Shown here in pieces: positions 42,630 to 51,846 of a DNA stretch of 58,052 nucleotides (its first letter is position 1; every line of letters begins with the position of its first letter). The notes under the pieces are model-generated. The model searched no databases. It saw only the letters and a program-made list of their open reading frames with translations, and was not told where the DNA came from. The stretch lies in NCBI GenBank assembly GCA_009380045.1, contig WHSN01000007.1, positions 1 through 58,052 on the forward strand. Reading direction: 5' to 3'. A program made the position numbers and the translations under genes. The stretch comes from Luteitalea sp. GTDB lineage: Bacteria; Acidobacteriota; Vicinamibacteria; Vicinamibacterales; CAVVIG01.

Positions 42630-44360
42630 ATGACCTTCCCCATCCTGAACAAGCCGCTTCGTATCGTGCCGGCGATGCCGCAAAGGCCGCCCCAGGCGAA
42701 CATCCCGCAGACACTCGACGCGCGCGAGCACCTGCGCGCCGTCGTCCTGCGCCACGTCGAGGAGCGGCGCGAGACGCTGGTGCCTCCGCTGGTCGTGGAC
42801 GAGCTGCGCAACCAGGCGGATGCGGTGGTCGAGCGCGCCGGCATCGATCCCGTGTACCGGGACTACATCGGGGTGCTCATCAACAACGAAGTATGGTCCG
42901 AACATCTGGCCTCGGTGCCGTTCGGCCGCCGGCTTCTCCTGCTGCCCAAGTGCCTCCGCGTCGAGGACAAGTGCCCGGCTCCGTTCGACGAGTTCGGGCT
43001 CCTGTGCAAGCAGTGCGGGCTCTGCACCATCCAGGACCTCCAGGAGGAAGCGGAGCGGCTCGGCTATGCGGTGCTCGTCGCCGAAGGGTCGGCGCTCGTC
43101 ATGGCGCTGATCCAGTCGGGCAAGGTCGACGCGATCGTCGGCGTGAGCTGCCTGTCGGTGCTCGAACGTGCGTTCCCGTACATGGAGGCGGCGGCCATAC
43201 CAGGCGTGGCGATTCCACTCCTTCAGGACGACTGTAAAGACACGGCCGTCGACATCGATTGGGTCTGGAACGTCGTCCATCTCACGAGCGACGATCGCAC
43301 CCGGAGGCTCGACCTTGACGCACTTCGAACCGAAGTGGACACGTGGTTCGCGCCCGACGCTCTCGACGCCGTCCTTGGCCCGGCCGACGGCGACGCCGAT
43401 CGCGTGGCCAGGAGTTGGCTGGCGGCCGACGGCAAGCGGTGGCGCCCCTTCCTGACGGCGTGCGCCTACAAGGCGCTCCAGGACGATCCCGCACAGCCGC
43501 TCCCACCGTCGCTGCGCAAGGCTGCCGTCGCCGTCGAGTGCTTTCACAAGGCGTCACTCGTTCACGATGACATCGAAGACGCCGACGAGCGACGCTATGG
43601 CCGGGACACACTTCATGTCGAGCACGGTGTGCCGGTCGCCCTCAACGTTGGAGACCTGCTCGTCGGCGAAGGGTATCGGTTGCTCGCGGGTTGCGGCCTT
43701 CCCGGGGAGGTGTGCGCGGAGATCGTCCGGATCGCCGCCACCGGACATCGTGAACTGTGTATCGGCCAGGGCGCGGAGCTCGGCTGGAGGAAACAGCCGG
43801 CGCCGCTCGGTGTCGATCAGGCGCTGGACATCTTTCGTCGCAAGACGTCGCCGGCCTTTCAGGTGGCGCTGGGGATCGGCGCAGCACTTGCGGGCGCGAC
43901 GGAGGAAACGCAGCGCGTCCTTCGCGACTACAGCGAGGCGCTGGGCATCGCCTATCAGATCCGCGACGATCTCGAGGATCTCTCGGAGACCGAACCGGTT
44001 GCCGCGTCCGGGCTTGGCGCGCCATCGCTGCTTCTGGCGCTGGCCTGCGACAAGGCCAAGGTCTCGGGCCGGGACCGCGTGATGAAGCTGTGGCGAGACT
44101 GCGGCACGGGTCCGGATGGCCGAGCCGCGTATCGGACGCTGCTCGCCGACCTGACGGTCGAGGATCGCGCGCGGGCGCTGCTCGAAGCGTACAAGGAACA
44201 GGCGATCCGAACACTGCCGGCGCTGCAGAACGCGAGCCTGAAGGGGCTGCTGCGGCGCGTCGTCGGCAAGGTCTTTCGCGTCGAGATCAAGGGCTGGTGC
44301 AGTGAGTTTGAGACTCGAGATGCTGCAGGTCGCCAGGCTGGCGCCCAAGCAGCTCGGTGA
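42630..44360 (+). CDS. DUF116 - polyprenyl synthetase fusion protein
   Basis: N-terminal LLLLPKCLRVEDKCPAPFDEFGLLCKQCGLCTIQDL (DUF116-type Cys motif); C-terminal LVHDDIEDADERRYGRDTLH and YQIRDDLEDLSE (two DDxxD motifs). Confidence 0.9.
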   Translation: MTFPILNKPLRIVPAMPQRPPQANIPQTLDAREHLRAVVLRHVEERRETLVPPLVVDELRNQADAVVERAGIDPVYRDYIGVLINNEVWSEHLASVPFGRRLLLLPKCLRVEDKCPAPFDEFGLLCKQCGLCTIQDLQEEAERLGYAVLVAEGSALVMALIQSGKVDAIVGVSCLSVLERAFPYMEAAAIPGVAIPLLQDDCKDTAVDIDWVWNVVHLTSDDRTRRLDLDALRTEVDTWFAPDALDAVLGPADGDADRVARSWLAADGKRWRPFLTACAYKALQDDPAQPLPPSLRKAAVAVECFHKASLVHDDIEDADERRYGRDTLHVEHGVPVALNVGDLLVGEGYRLLAGCGLPGEVCAEIVRIAATGHRELCIGQGAELGWRKQPAPLGVDQALDIFRRKTSPAFQVALGIGAALAGATEETQRVLRDYSEALGIAYQIRDDLEDLSETEPVAASGLGAPSLLLALACDKAKVSGRDRVMKLWRDCGTGPDGRAAYRTLLADLTVEDRARALLEAYKEQAIRTLPALQNASLKGLLRRVVGKVFRVEIKGWCSEFETRDAAGRQAGAQAAR

Positions 44361-45192
44361 GTCGCGCGACCTGGTCACCGCCTTCCTGCGCGAGCGTCTG
44401 AATCCGGACGGCGGCTTTCAGGATCGCGCAGGCGCGAGCGACCTCTATTACACCGTCTTCGGACTGGACGCCCTCGTCGCGTTGCAGGAAGAACTGCCGA
44501 TCGCACAATCCGCCGCCTACCTCGCCCGATTCGGCGACGGCGCCGGCCTCGACTTCATCCACGTTGCCTGCCTGGCGCGGGGTTGGGCGGCGCTTCGCCG
44601 CCGGCCCGACAATGCACTCGTCGATCGCCTGCTCGCACGCATCGACGCGTGTCGTTGTGACGACGGTGGTTACGCGACGACGCCTGGGGCGACGCACGGC
44701 ACCGTCTACGGTGCCTTCCTGGCGTTGGGGGCCTATCAGGATCTGGGACGCACACTACCAGCCGCGGAGGATGTCTTGAGCTCGTTTCGGCGGCTGCGCG
44801 CCGCCGACGGCAGCTACGGCAATCATCCGGGCCTGGCGTCTGGGATCACAACCGCGACCGCGGCGGCCGTCATCGTGATGCGCCACCTCGATGCGTCGCC
44901 TGACCGGGAAGCCGGCATGTGGCTGCTCGATCGCTGCCACGCGCGTGGCGGATTTTTCGCCTCCTGCTCGACGCCGGTTCCGGATCTCCTCTCGACCGCC
45001 ACCGCGCTGCACGCCTTGTCGGCGCTGCATGTGCCGACCTCGGGCCTGCGCGATCCGTGCCTCGATTTCGTGGACTCGCTCTGGACCAATCGTGGAGGCT
45101 TCTTCGGCACCTGGGCCGACGATGCGGTTGACTGCGAGTACACGTTCTACGCGCTGCTGGCACTGGGACACCTCACCGTCGATCCGTCATGA
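44302..45192 (+). CDS. prenyltransferase/squalene-oxidase-repeat (alpha/alpha toroid) protein
   Basis: Repeats NPDGGFQDRAGASDLYYTVFGLDAL, DGGYATTPGATHGTVYGAFLALG, GGFFGTWADDAVDCEYTFYALLALGHL. Confidence 0.82.
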   Translation: MSLRLEMLQVARLAPKQLGESRDLVTAFLRERLNPDGGFQDRAGASDLYYTVFGLDALVALQEELPIAQSAAYLARFGDGAGLDFIHVACLARGWAALRRRPDNALVDRLLARIDACRCDDGGYATTPGATHGTVYGAFLALGAYQDLGRTLPAAEDVLSSFRRLRAADGSYGNHPGLASGITTATAAAVIVMRHLDASPDREAGMWLLDRCHARGGFFASCSTPVPDLLSTATALHALSALHVPTSGLRDPCLDFVDSLWTNRGGFFGTWADDAVDCEYTFYALLALGHLTVDPS

Positions 45193-47051
45193 AGACGCCC
45201 GATCCCGATCGGCTCGATGCGGCGTTGCGCATCCTCGTCCATCGCCTGCTGGAGCGACGGGCGGCCGCGGGCCACTGGGAGGGCCATCTGGCGAGCAGCG
45301 CGCTGTCGACGGCGACGGCCGCGCTCGCCCTCGACACGTCGGCAGCGAACGGCCTTCCGTCAGGCGATCGTGTGATCCCCTTCGTGCAGGCGGGCTGCGC
45401 CTGGCTGGTTCAGCATCAGAACGCTGACGGCGGGTGGGGCGACACCGTTCGCAGTCGAAGCAACATCAGCACGACAGGGATCGTCTGGGCGTCGCTGTCG
45501 AAGATTGCCGGGAACCAAGCGGCTGTCGCACCGGCCATCGACCGGGCCAGCGCGTGGCTGCGGCACACCGCGGGTGGCACTTCTGCGGAAGCGCTTCGTC
45601 GGGCCATCCTGCGCCGTTACGGCAAGGACCGCACGTTCTCGGTGCCGATCCTGACCGTGCTTGCACTCACCGGCAGGCTCGGCGACGACGCCGGCATGGC
45701 CTGGCGATCGGTGCCACAGCTTCCGTTCGAGCTGGCCGCGCTGCCCCACACCTGGTTTCAGCACCTCCGACTGCCGGTCGTGAGCTACGCCCTGCCGGCG
45801 CTGATCGCGATCGGACAAGTGCGGCATCACTTTGCGCCGTCGCGCAACCTTCTTGCGCGTGCGCTGCGAGGCCGGGTCCGTGGTGTCACCCACGGCCTGC
45901 TGCGTGCCATGCAACCGGAAAGCGGCGGCTACCTCGAAGCCACTCCGCTCACCAGCTTCGTCGTCATGAGTCTCGCGGGGATGGGACAGACCACCAGTCC
46001 GGTCGTGGAGGAGGGCGGACGGTTCCTCATGACGTCGATGCGCGAGGACGGAAGCTGGCCGATCGACACCAACCTCGCCACGTGGGTGACGACGCTGTCG
46101 ATCGGGGCGCTCGCGGAAGCCGGTGCGCTTCCGCCACGTGATCTCCCGCTCATGCGAGCGTGGTTGCTCGGTCAACAGAGCACGAGGGAGCATCCGTTCA
46201 CGCACGCCGCGCCAGGTGCGTGGGCGTGGACGCCGCTGAGCGGTGGAGTGCCTGACGCGGACGACACGTCTGGGGCGCTCCTTGCGTTGCGGCGGCTGGG
46301 CGATCCGGAGCCCCAGGTGGTCGCCGCCGCTGCGGCCGGCGTTCGCTGGCTGTTGGGGGTTCAGAACCGGGACGGCGGCATCCCGACCTTCTGCCGCGGG
46401 TGGGGCGCACTCCCATTCGACCGCAGCACTCCCGAGATCACGGCCCACGCGCTCGAGGCGTGGGGCGTCTGGTGCCCCTGCGTCGATCCGATTCTCCAGC
46501 GGGACCTGCGGGCGGCGGCCCGGCGAGCCGCGACGTTCCTCGCAGCCAGGCAACGGGAGGACGGCACCTGGATCCCTCTCTGGTTTGGCAACGAGCACGC
46601 GCCGGGCGAGGACAATCCCGCGTTCGGAACCGGGCGCGTCCTGTTCGGTCTGTATTCACCGCTTCTTCACGGGGACTCCCGAATTGCGGCGTGTCGCCGT
46701 CTCGCGGTCAGATGGCTCCTGGAGGCGCAGAATGCGGATGGAGGGTGGGGCGCCAGTCGTGGCGTGCCCTCGTCACTAGAGGAAACCGGCGTCGTACTGG
46801 CCGCCCTCTGTCGTTCAGTTGGAAATGAAGACGATCCACGGATCTCGAATGCCGTGGCGCGCGGTGCAGACTGGCTGATTGACTCGAGCCACGACGGTGA
46901 GGAGGCGGAGGCGGCGCCGCTGGGCCTGTACTTTGCCCGGCTCTGGTATTACGAGGAGCTCTACCCCGTGGTGTTCGCGCTCGGAGGGCTGGCTGGAGCC
47001 CGCGCGTTCCTATCCGCCGGCTCCGATCGAGACTCCCGACTGACGGCATGA
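45189..47051 (+). CDS. squalene-hopene cyclase family protein
   Basis: QW-like motifs (QNADGGWGD, QNRDGGIPTF, QREDGTWIPLWFG, QNADGGWGAS) and DADDTSGALLAL (DxDD catalytic motif). Confidence 0.88.
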   Translation: MKTPDPDRLDAALRILVHRLLERRAAAGHWEGHLASSALSTATAALALDTSAANGLPSGDRVIPFVQAGCAWLVQHQNADGGWGDTVRSRSNISTTGIVWASLSKIAGNQAAVAPAIDRASAWLRHTAGGTSAEALRRAILRRYGKDRTFSVPILTVLALTGRLGDDAGMAWRSVPQLPFELAALPHTWFQHLRLPVVSYALPALIAIGQVRHHFAPSRNLLARALRGRVRGVTHGLLRAMQPESGGYLEATPLTSFVVMSLAGMGQTTSPVVEEGGRFLMTSMREDGSWPIDTNLATWVTTLSIGALAEAGALPPRDLPLMRAWLLGQQSTREHPFTHAAPGAWAWTPLSGGVPDADDTSGALLALRRLGDPEPQVVAAAAAGVRWLLGVQNRDGGIPTFCRGWGALPFDRSTPEITAHALEAWGVWCPCVDPILQRDLRAAARRAATFLAARQREDGTWIPLWFGNEHAPGEDNPAFGTGRVLFGLYSPLLHGDSRIAACRRLAVRWLLEAQNADGGWGASRGVPSSLEETGVVLAALCRSVGNEDDPRISNAVARGADWLIDSSHDGEEAEAAPLGLYFARLWYYEELYPVVFALGGLAGARAFLSAGSDRDSRLTA

Positions 47052-47296
47052 GCACAAGCCTGTCGCCGGTCGGGCCGCGGCCTCGGCTCCGCAGTAACTC
47101 ACTGAACGGGCCGAAGTTACATTCTTCGAATCTGGTTCATCCGGGCGGATCGCCCGGACGTGGACGGAGACGGAATCCGACAGCGCGCGTAAACGGACCG
47201 ACCGGCAAATCAGTAGTACGACGCGCTGCTTGTTGTCACCGAGTGCGGTCCCTCGTACTGACGTCATCCACGGCAGCGCATTTCACAGGCCAGGTC

Positions 47297-49516
47297 ATGA
47301 ATTCATCGATCGTATGGTGTGCCGCGTTCTCGTCCGCTCTCATGATTGGCCTCGCGGCATCAGCGTGGGCGCAGGGCGGCGGATCCCAACCTCCGGCATC
47401 GACGGTTGCGGAGTCGGTGGCGACGGCGGTCCGCGCGCTCGAAGCGCCGGCGATCGACGGAGTGCTCGACGAGGCGATGTGGAGGCAGGCGACGGCGCTG
47501 ACCGACTTCGTGCAGGCGGAGCCGCTCGAGGGGCAGCCGGCGAGCCAGCAGACCGAAGTTCGAGTGCTGTACGACGACTCGGCAATCTTCATCGGCGTCA
47601 GGCTGCACGACACCGATCCGTCGCAGGTCGTGGTCAGCGACATGAGCCGCGATGCGGGTCTCGGCGATCAGGATTCGTTCCAGGTCATTTTCGACACCTT
47701 CCAGGATCGCCAGAACGGCTTCGTCTTCGGTACCAACACCACCGGCGTTCAATACGACGCGCAGGTCCGCAACCAGGGCGACCCCGCCGCCACCTGGGAC
47801 GGAAGCTGGGAGGTCGGCACGCAGAGCGACGAGGGTGGATGGACGGCCGAGTTCCGCATCCCGCTGCGGACGCTGCGCTACGGACCACCTCCCCAGGCGT
47901 GGGGCCTCAATTTCATGCGCAACATCCAGCGCGCGCGCGAACGCGCCTATTGGGCGCCGATGCCGCGGCAGTTCAATCTATCGCGGCTGTCGTCGGCGGG
48001 TTACCTGCGCGGCCTCCAGCTTGCGGCGCCGCGGAACTTGAAGCTGCTGCCGTACGCCGTGAGCTCGGCCAACCGCAACTTCACGCCAGGCTCGGACACC
48101 GACCTGGATGGCGATTTCGGCCTGGACGCGAAGGTTGGGGTGACCGGCAGCTTGAACCTCGACCTCACCTACAACACCGACTTCGCGCAGGTCGAAGTCG
48201 ACACCCAGCAAATCAACCTGACGCGCTACAACGTGCGCTTCCCGGAGAAGCGGCCGTTCTTCCTCGAGAACGCGGAGCTGTTCGCCGTCGGCGCGAGCGG
48301 CGGGGGTGGTGGTGGCGGTGGTGGCGATCTCGATCTGTTCTTCACCCGGCGCATCGGCCTCGATGAAGAGGGGCAGCTGGTGCCGATCCGGGGCGGCGCG
48401 CGCCTCAGCGGCAAGACCAGCGGCTACAACGTCGGCCTGATGAACATGCAGACCGACGAGGTCGGACAGAGACCGGGCAACAACTTCACGGCCATGCGCG
48501 TCAGCCGGGATCTGCCGAGCCGTTCGGGCGTGGGAGCGATGATCATCAATCGGACCGCCACCGGCGATCTCGCAGGATCGGACGACTGGAATCGGACGTG
48601 GGGCGTCGACGGCCGGTTCGGCGTCGGCGAGAAGGTGACGGTCGGAGGCTTCGCGGCGCGGACGGAAACGCCGGGGCTCGCCGGCCGGGAGCACGCGTGG
48701 AACGTCACGTCCCAGTACGACGATGGCAAGACGCTGGTCGATTTCGACTACGGCATCGTCGGGGAGGACTTCAATCCCGAGGTCGGCTACCTGGAGAACA
48801 CGCTGGGATACCGGCGCTGGTACGCGCGTGTTCAGGAGACCATGCGCCAGGAAAAGATCAGGAGCTGGGGATTTCGCGAGTTCCTGCCGCACATCAACTA
48901 CACGCGCTACGACTACCTGGACGACTCGAGGCTCCAGAACGCCGAGCTCCACGTCGACAATCACTGGGACTGGGAGAACGGCTACTTCATCAGCACCGGC
49001 ATGAACGGCACCTGGGAAGGCCTGGACCAGCCGTTCGAGCCCTATCCCGGCATCGTCGTGCCGCCGGGCAGCCACGGCGGACTGCGGTTCACGCTGCGGT
49101 CCAACACCGACCGGCGCAAGTGGCTGTTCGCGCGTCATCAGTGGGACACCGGACGGTTCCTCACCGGCCACCAGAACACGCACACGTTTCAGGCAATCCT
49201 CAGGCAAGCCGGGAGGTTCGCGTTGGATACGACCTGGACCTATCGGGGAATCGAGCTGCCGCAGGGGTCGTTCGAGACGAACCTGGGCAACATGCGCGTC
49301 ACCTACAACTTCACGCCGTCGATCTTCGCCCAGACCCTGATTCAGTACAACGACTTGACGGAGCGGTGGTCGACGAACCTGCGGTTCCACTGGCTCCAGA
49401 CAGCCGGCACCGGGCTGTTCATGGTCTACAACGACACGGAAAGCCTCTATGGACTCGGCCCGGTCAACCGTGCGTTCATTGTCAAGTACGTGCAGCAGCT
49501 CGATCTGCTCAACTAG
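47297..49516 (+). CDS. DUF5916-type outer membrane protein with N-terminal CBM9-like domain
   Basis: Signal peptide; IDGVLDEAMWRQATALTDFVQAEPLEGQPASQQTEVRVLYDDSAIFIGVRLHD; beta-barrel C-terminus. Confidence 0.88.
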   Translation: MNSSIVWCAAFSSALMIGLAASAWAQGGGSQPPASTVAESVATAVRALEAPAIDGVLDEAMWRQATALTDFVQAEPLEGQPASQQTEVRVLYDDSAIFIGVRLHDTDPSQVVVSDMSRDAGLGDQDSFQVIFDTFQDRQNGFVFGTNTTGVQYDAQVRNQGDPAATWDGSWEVGTQSDEGGWTAEFRIPLRTLRYGPPPQAWGLNFMRNIQRARERAYWAPMPRQFNLSRLSSAGYLRGLQLAAPRNLKLLPYAVSSANRNFTPGSDTDLDGDFGLDAKVGVTGSLNLDLTYNTDFAQVEVDTQQINLTRYNVRFPEKRPFFLENAELFAVGASGGGGGGGGGDLDLFFTRRIGLDEEGQLVPIRGGARLSGKTSGYNVGLMNMQTDEVGQRPGNNFTAMRVSRDLPSRSGVGAMIINRTATGDLAGSDDWNRTWGVDGRFGVGEKVTVGGFAARTETPGLAGREHAWNVTSQYDDGKTLVDFDYGIVGEDFNPEVGYLENTLGYRRWYARVQETMRQEKIRSWGFREFLPHINYTRYDYLDDSRLQNAELHVDNHWDWENGYFISTGMNGTWEGLDQPFEPYPGIVVPPGSHGGLRFTLRSNTDRRKWLFARHQWDTGRFLTGHQNTHTFQAILRQAGRFALDTTWTYRGIELPQGSFETNLGNMRVTYNFTPSIFAQTLIQYNDLTERWSTNLRFHWLQTAGTGLFMVYNDTESLYGLGPVNRAFIVKYVQQLDLLN

Positions 49517-49601
49517 CAAGGACAGCCCGCTTCAGACATTTCACTCCGCGCGGCAGTGACGCCTCAGGTGCACATGATGCTCCCGCCTCCAGGTGAAAGG
49601 C

Positions 49602-50111
49602 CTACCGATCGCTGTTCGCCTGCTTCTCGATCCGGCCCGCCATGTGCCCGCCAACGTCGCCGTGCTGCCAGGTGCCGGCATAGCGATCGCCGTAGAAGAG
49701 CACCCGCACGGTGAACGTGCCCAGCCCCGGCAAGCTGGTGTCGGTCATCGTGATCATCGGTGTGTCGCCGTTCCACTGCATGGGCACGACGATCGGTATC
49801 GCGCCGTTCACTCCACAGCACTGCATGCCGGCAGTGAACCGCCAGAGATCGTCCCCGACCTTCTCCACGCTCGAGATGTCGTAGCGGTCGGGACTCGCCG
49901 GCCGGTCTTCGCGGCCCGCGACCGTGAACGATCCGACCAGGGTGACCTCGCGCATGCGCTCGCTGAACTGGCGCTCCAGATCCGTCAGCGACGCGGGATT
50001 GACCGCCGAGCCGATCCCGAGCCTGCCAACCAGCCAGCCGCCTCCGAAGATCGCCAGCACCAGCACGAAGATGAGTGCAATTCCGAGAACGCGTCGAACT
50101 GACGCCATCAT
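49602..50111 (-). CDS. hypothetical membrane-anchored protein
   Basis: N-terminal TM (VLGIALIFVLVLAIFGGGWLVG), soluble C-terminus, Met at 50111. Confidence 0.7.
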   Translation of the reverse strand: MMASVRRVLGIALIFVLVLAIFGGGWLVGRLGIGSAVNPASLTDLERQFSERMREVTLVGSFTVAGREDRPASPDRYDISSVEKVGDDLWRFTAGMQCCGVNGAIPIVVPMQWNGDTPMITMTDTSLPGLGTFTVRVLFYGDRYAGTWQHGDVGGHMAGRIEKQANSDR

Positions 50112-50233
50112 TCCCTCCCCTCTCAATGCACGCCGGATTCCGCGAGAGTCATCGCACCGACACTCCTGTCGCCTGGCTCTTCCCGGCGAATTCGATGCCG
50201 GCGAGGACCGTCGAGCCGTTGTAAGCTGCGGAC

Positions 50234-50425
50234 GTGGAGCCGACTCGCGTCTGTGATCGCTGCGGCGGCATCGTCGACGTGATCGTCCTTCCGAAGCGGA
50301 AGGTCGAACGACGGGCGGGCGATGCGTGGGCGATTGGCGCGTGCAGGTCGTGCGGCGCCACCTTCAATCCCGCAGGCGTGCTCGCGCTCGATCCGGTCGG
50401 GACGCCATCTTCCACCGGCAAATAG
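50234..50425 (+). CDS. small zinc-ribbon protein
   Basis: CDRCGG...CRSCG paired Cys knuckles in a 63-aa ORF. Confidence 0.5.
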   Translation: MEPTRVCDRCGGIVDVIVLPKRKVERRAGDAWAIGACRSCGATFNPAGVLALDPVGTPSSTGK

Positions 50426-50490
50426 CTTCTCACTCGCCTCCCGTTCCTCGACCGGCTGGCGGTCCTCTCCGGGCCTTGCCCGAGCGGACG

Positions 50491-50727
50491 CTACCGCCGT
50501 TCCCAGCGGATCTCGACCCCGTCTGCGGAGCCGACGGCATCGCGAAGAACCTGCAGCAGATGATCGGTGGCCGTACCATCCCCGAGCATGTCGATCGTTG
50601 CCCGATCGACGTAATAATCCCGATCCGTCTTCGATTCCTCCTCGAGGCGATCGATGAGAACCTGGAGCTCCGCCTCGGTGATGGAGCCGATGAGCTGTTT
50701 CGTGTCGTTGTTGTACAGGTCAATCAT
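50491..50727 (-). CDS. small conserved hypothetical protein
   Basis: 78-aa acidic ORF MIDLYNNDTKQLIGSITEAELQVLIDRLEEES; non-biased composition. Confidence 0.65.
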   Translation of the reverse strand: MIDLYNNDTKQLIGSITEAELQVLIDRLEEESKTDRDYYVDRATIDMLGDGTATDHLLQVLRDAVGSADGVEIRWERR

Positions 50728-50917
50728 GAGTTTGAGTAATTGTATTCGCGTGACACGGCCAGGTTCGGCGATTCACCCCTGCGGCCTGCGAAACGCTGCG
50801 GCGCCCCCTTGCCATCGCTGTCGTTGTCCGCCTGACAGGACCCCAGCCAGGAATGCGCCGCCGGACGTATGATGGATGAGGTCGCGCTGCTTGCAAGCGC
50901 GAAGCACGGAGGTGGGT

Positions 50918-51175
50918 ATGTTCGGCGTAATTGGATGGATCATCTTCGGTCTCATCGTCGGAGCGATTGCCAAGCTCGTAATGCCCGGACGCGACCCCGG
51001 GGGCATCATCGTGACGATGGCACTCGGTATCGTCGGGGCGCTCCTTGGCGGCTGGCTCGGGCGGGCCGCCGGATGGTACGGCCCCAATGACGGCGCCGGC
51101 TTCTTCATGTCGCTCATCGGCGCCATCCTCGTGTTGTTCATCTATCGGATGGCGGTCGGACGCGCTCGCACATGA
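50918..51175 (+). CDS. GlsB/YeaQ/YmgE family stress-response membrane protein
   Basis: GVIGWIIFGLIVGAIAKLVMPGRDPGGIIVTMALGIVGALLGGWLG. Confidence 0.92.
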   Translation: MFGVIGWIIFGLIVGAIAKLVMPGRDPGGIIVTMALGIVGALLGGWLGRAAGWYGPNDGAGFFMSLIGAILVLFIYRMAVGRART

Positions 51176-51306
51176 CTGGTTCGTCAACTCTGGCCACGGC
51201 GCCGAACGTCTGCCCCCGCCTCCGCGGCGACAGCGATCGGCATCGGTGCCCGGTCGGGTACTTGGCACCTGCTTGGCGCCGACGCGAGACTCCCTTGGCA
51301 TCACGG

Positions 51307-51336
51307 TTGACACTGCGGTAAGCGGCCGAGGACAAT
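51307..51336 (+). promoter_or_regulatory. possible sigma70-type promoter for the rhodanese-like gene
   Basis: TTGACA (51307-51312), 18-nt spacer, GACAAT (51331-51336), 6 nt before GTG 51343. Confidence 0.4.
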
Positions 51337-51342
51337 ACGGCC

Positions 51343-51708
51343 GTGTCCGTCCCCCGAATCTCCAAGGAAGATCTGAAGCTGCGGCTCGAAAGCGACACCG
51401 CGCCCGTGCTGGTCGACGCCCGTCTGAAGTATCCCTTCGAACACAGCACGCTCATGCTCCCGGGCGCCATACGCTTCACCGGCGACGGACCTGTCCCGTC
51501 GCTCCCGCGCGACCGGGAGATCGTCGTCTACGACTCAGACCCGAACGAGCTTGCCAGCTCCCGCGTCGCCGCGGGCCTCATCCGCCAGGGGTTCCGCGCA
51601 TCGGCGCTCAAGGGCGGCATCGTCGAGTGGATCGGCGCCAACCTGCCGACCAGCACGAAGGACGCGCCGAAGCAGGCCACCCCGGAACCTGGCGCGCTGA
51701 AAGGCTAG
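51343..51708 (+). CDS. rhodanese-like domain protein, catalytic Cys apparently absent (GTG start)
   Basis: VLVDARLKYPFEHSTLMLPGAIRF, REIVVYDSDPNELASSRVAAGLIRQGF. Confidence 0.8.
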   Translation: MSVPRISKEDLKLRLESDTAPVLVDARLKYPFEHSTLMLPGAIRFTGDGPVPSLPRDREIVVYDSDPNELASSRVAAGLIRQGFRASALKGGIVEWIGANLPTSTKDAPKQATPEPGALKG

Positions 51709-51846
51709 CCGTCGCCTCCCGACAAGCCGCCCCACACTCCGGCACTGCACCGGCGGATTGCCGACCTCCCTTCCGATCTGCGCCGGCTCGTTGAATCGCG
51801 AGCGATCACCATCGACCAGCTCGCGGCTCTGCAGGACGGCGTCGAA

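Noticed and set aside
45189-47051. SHC-like gene as a standard hopanoid operon
   Set aside because: No hpnC/D/E squalene synthesis genes nearby, and the neighbours (lipoyl carrier, CobW, DUF116 fusion) are atypical; kept as SHC-like only
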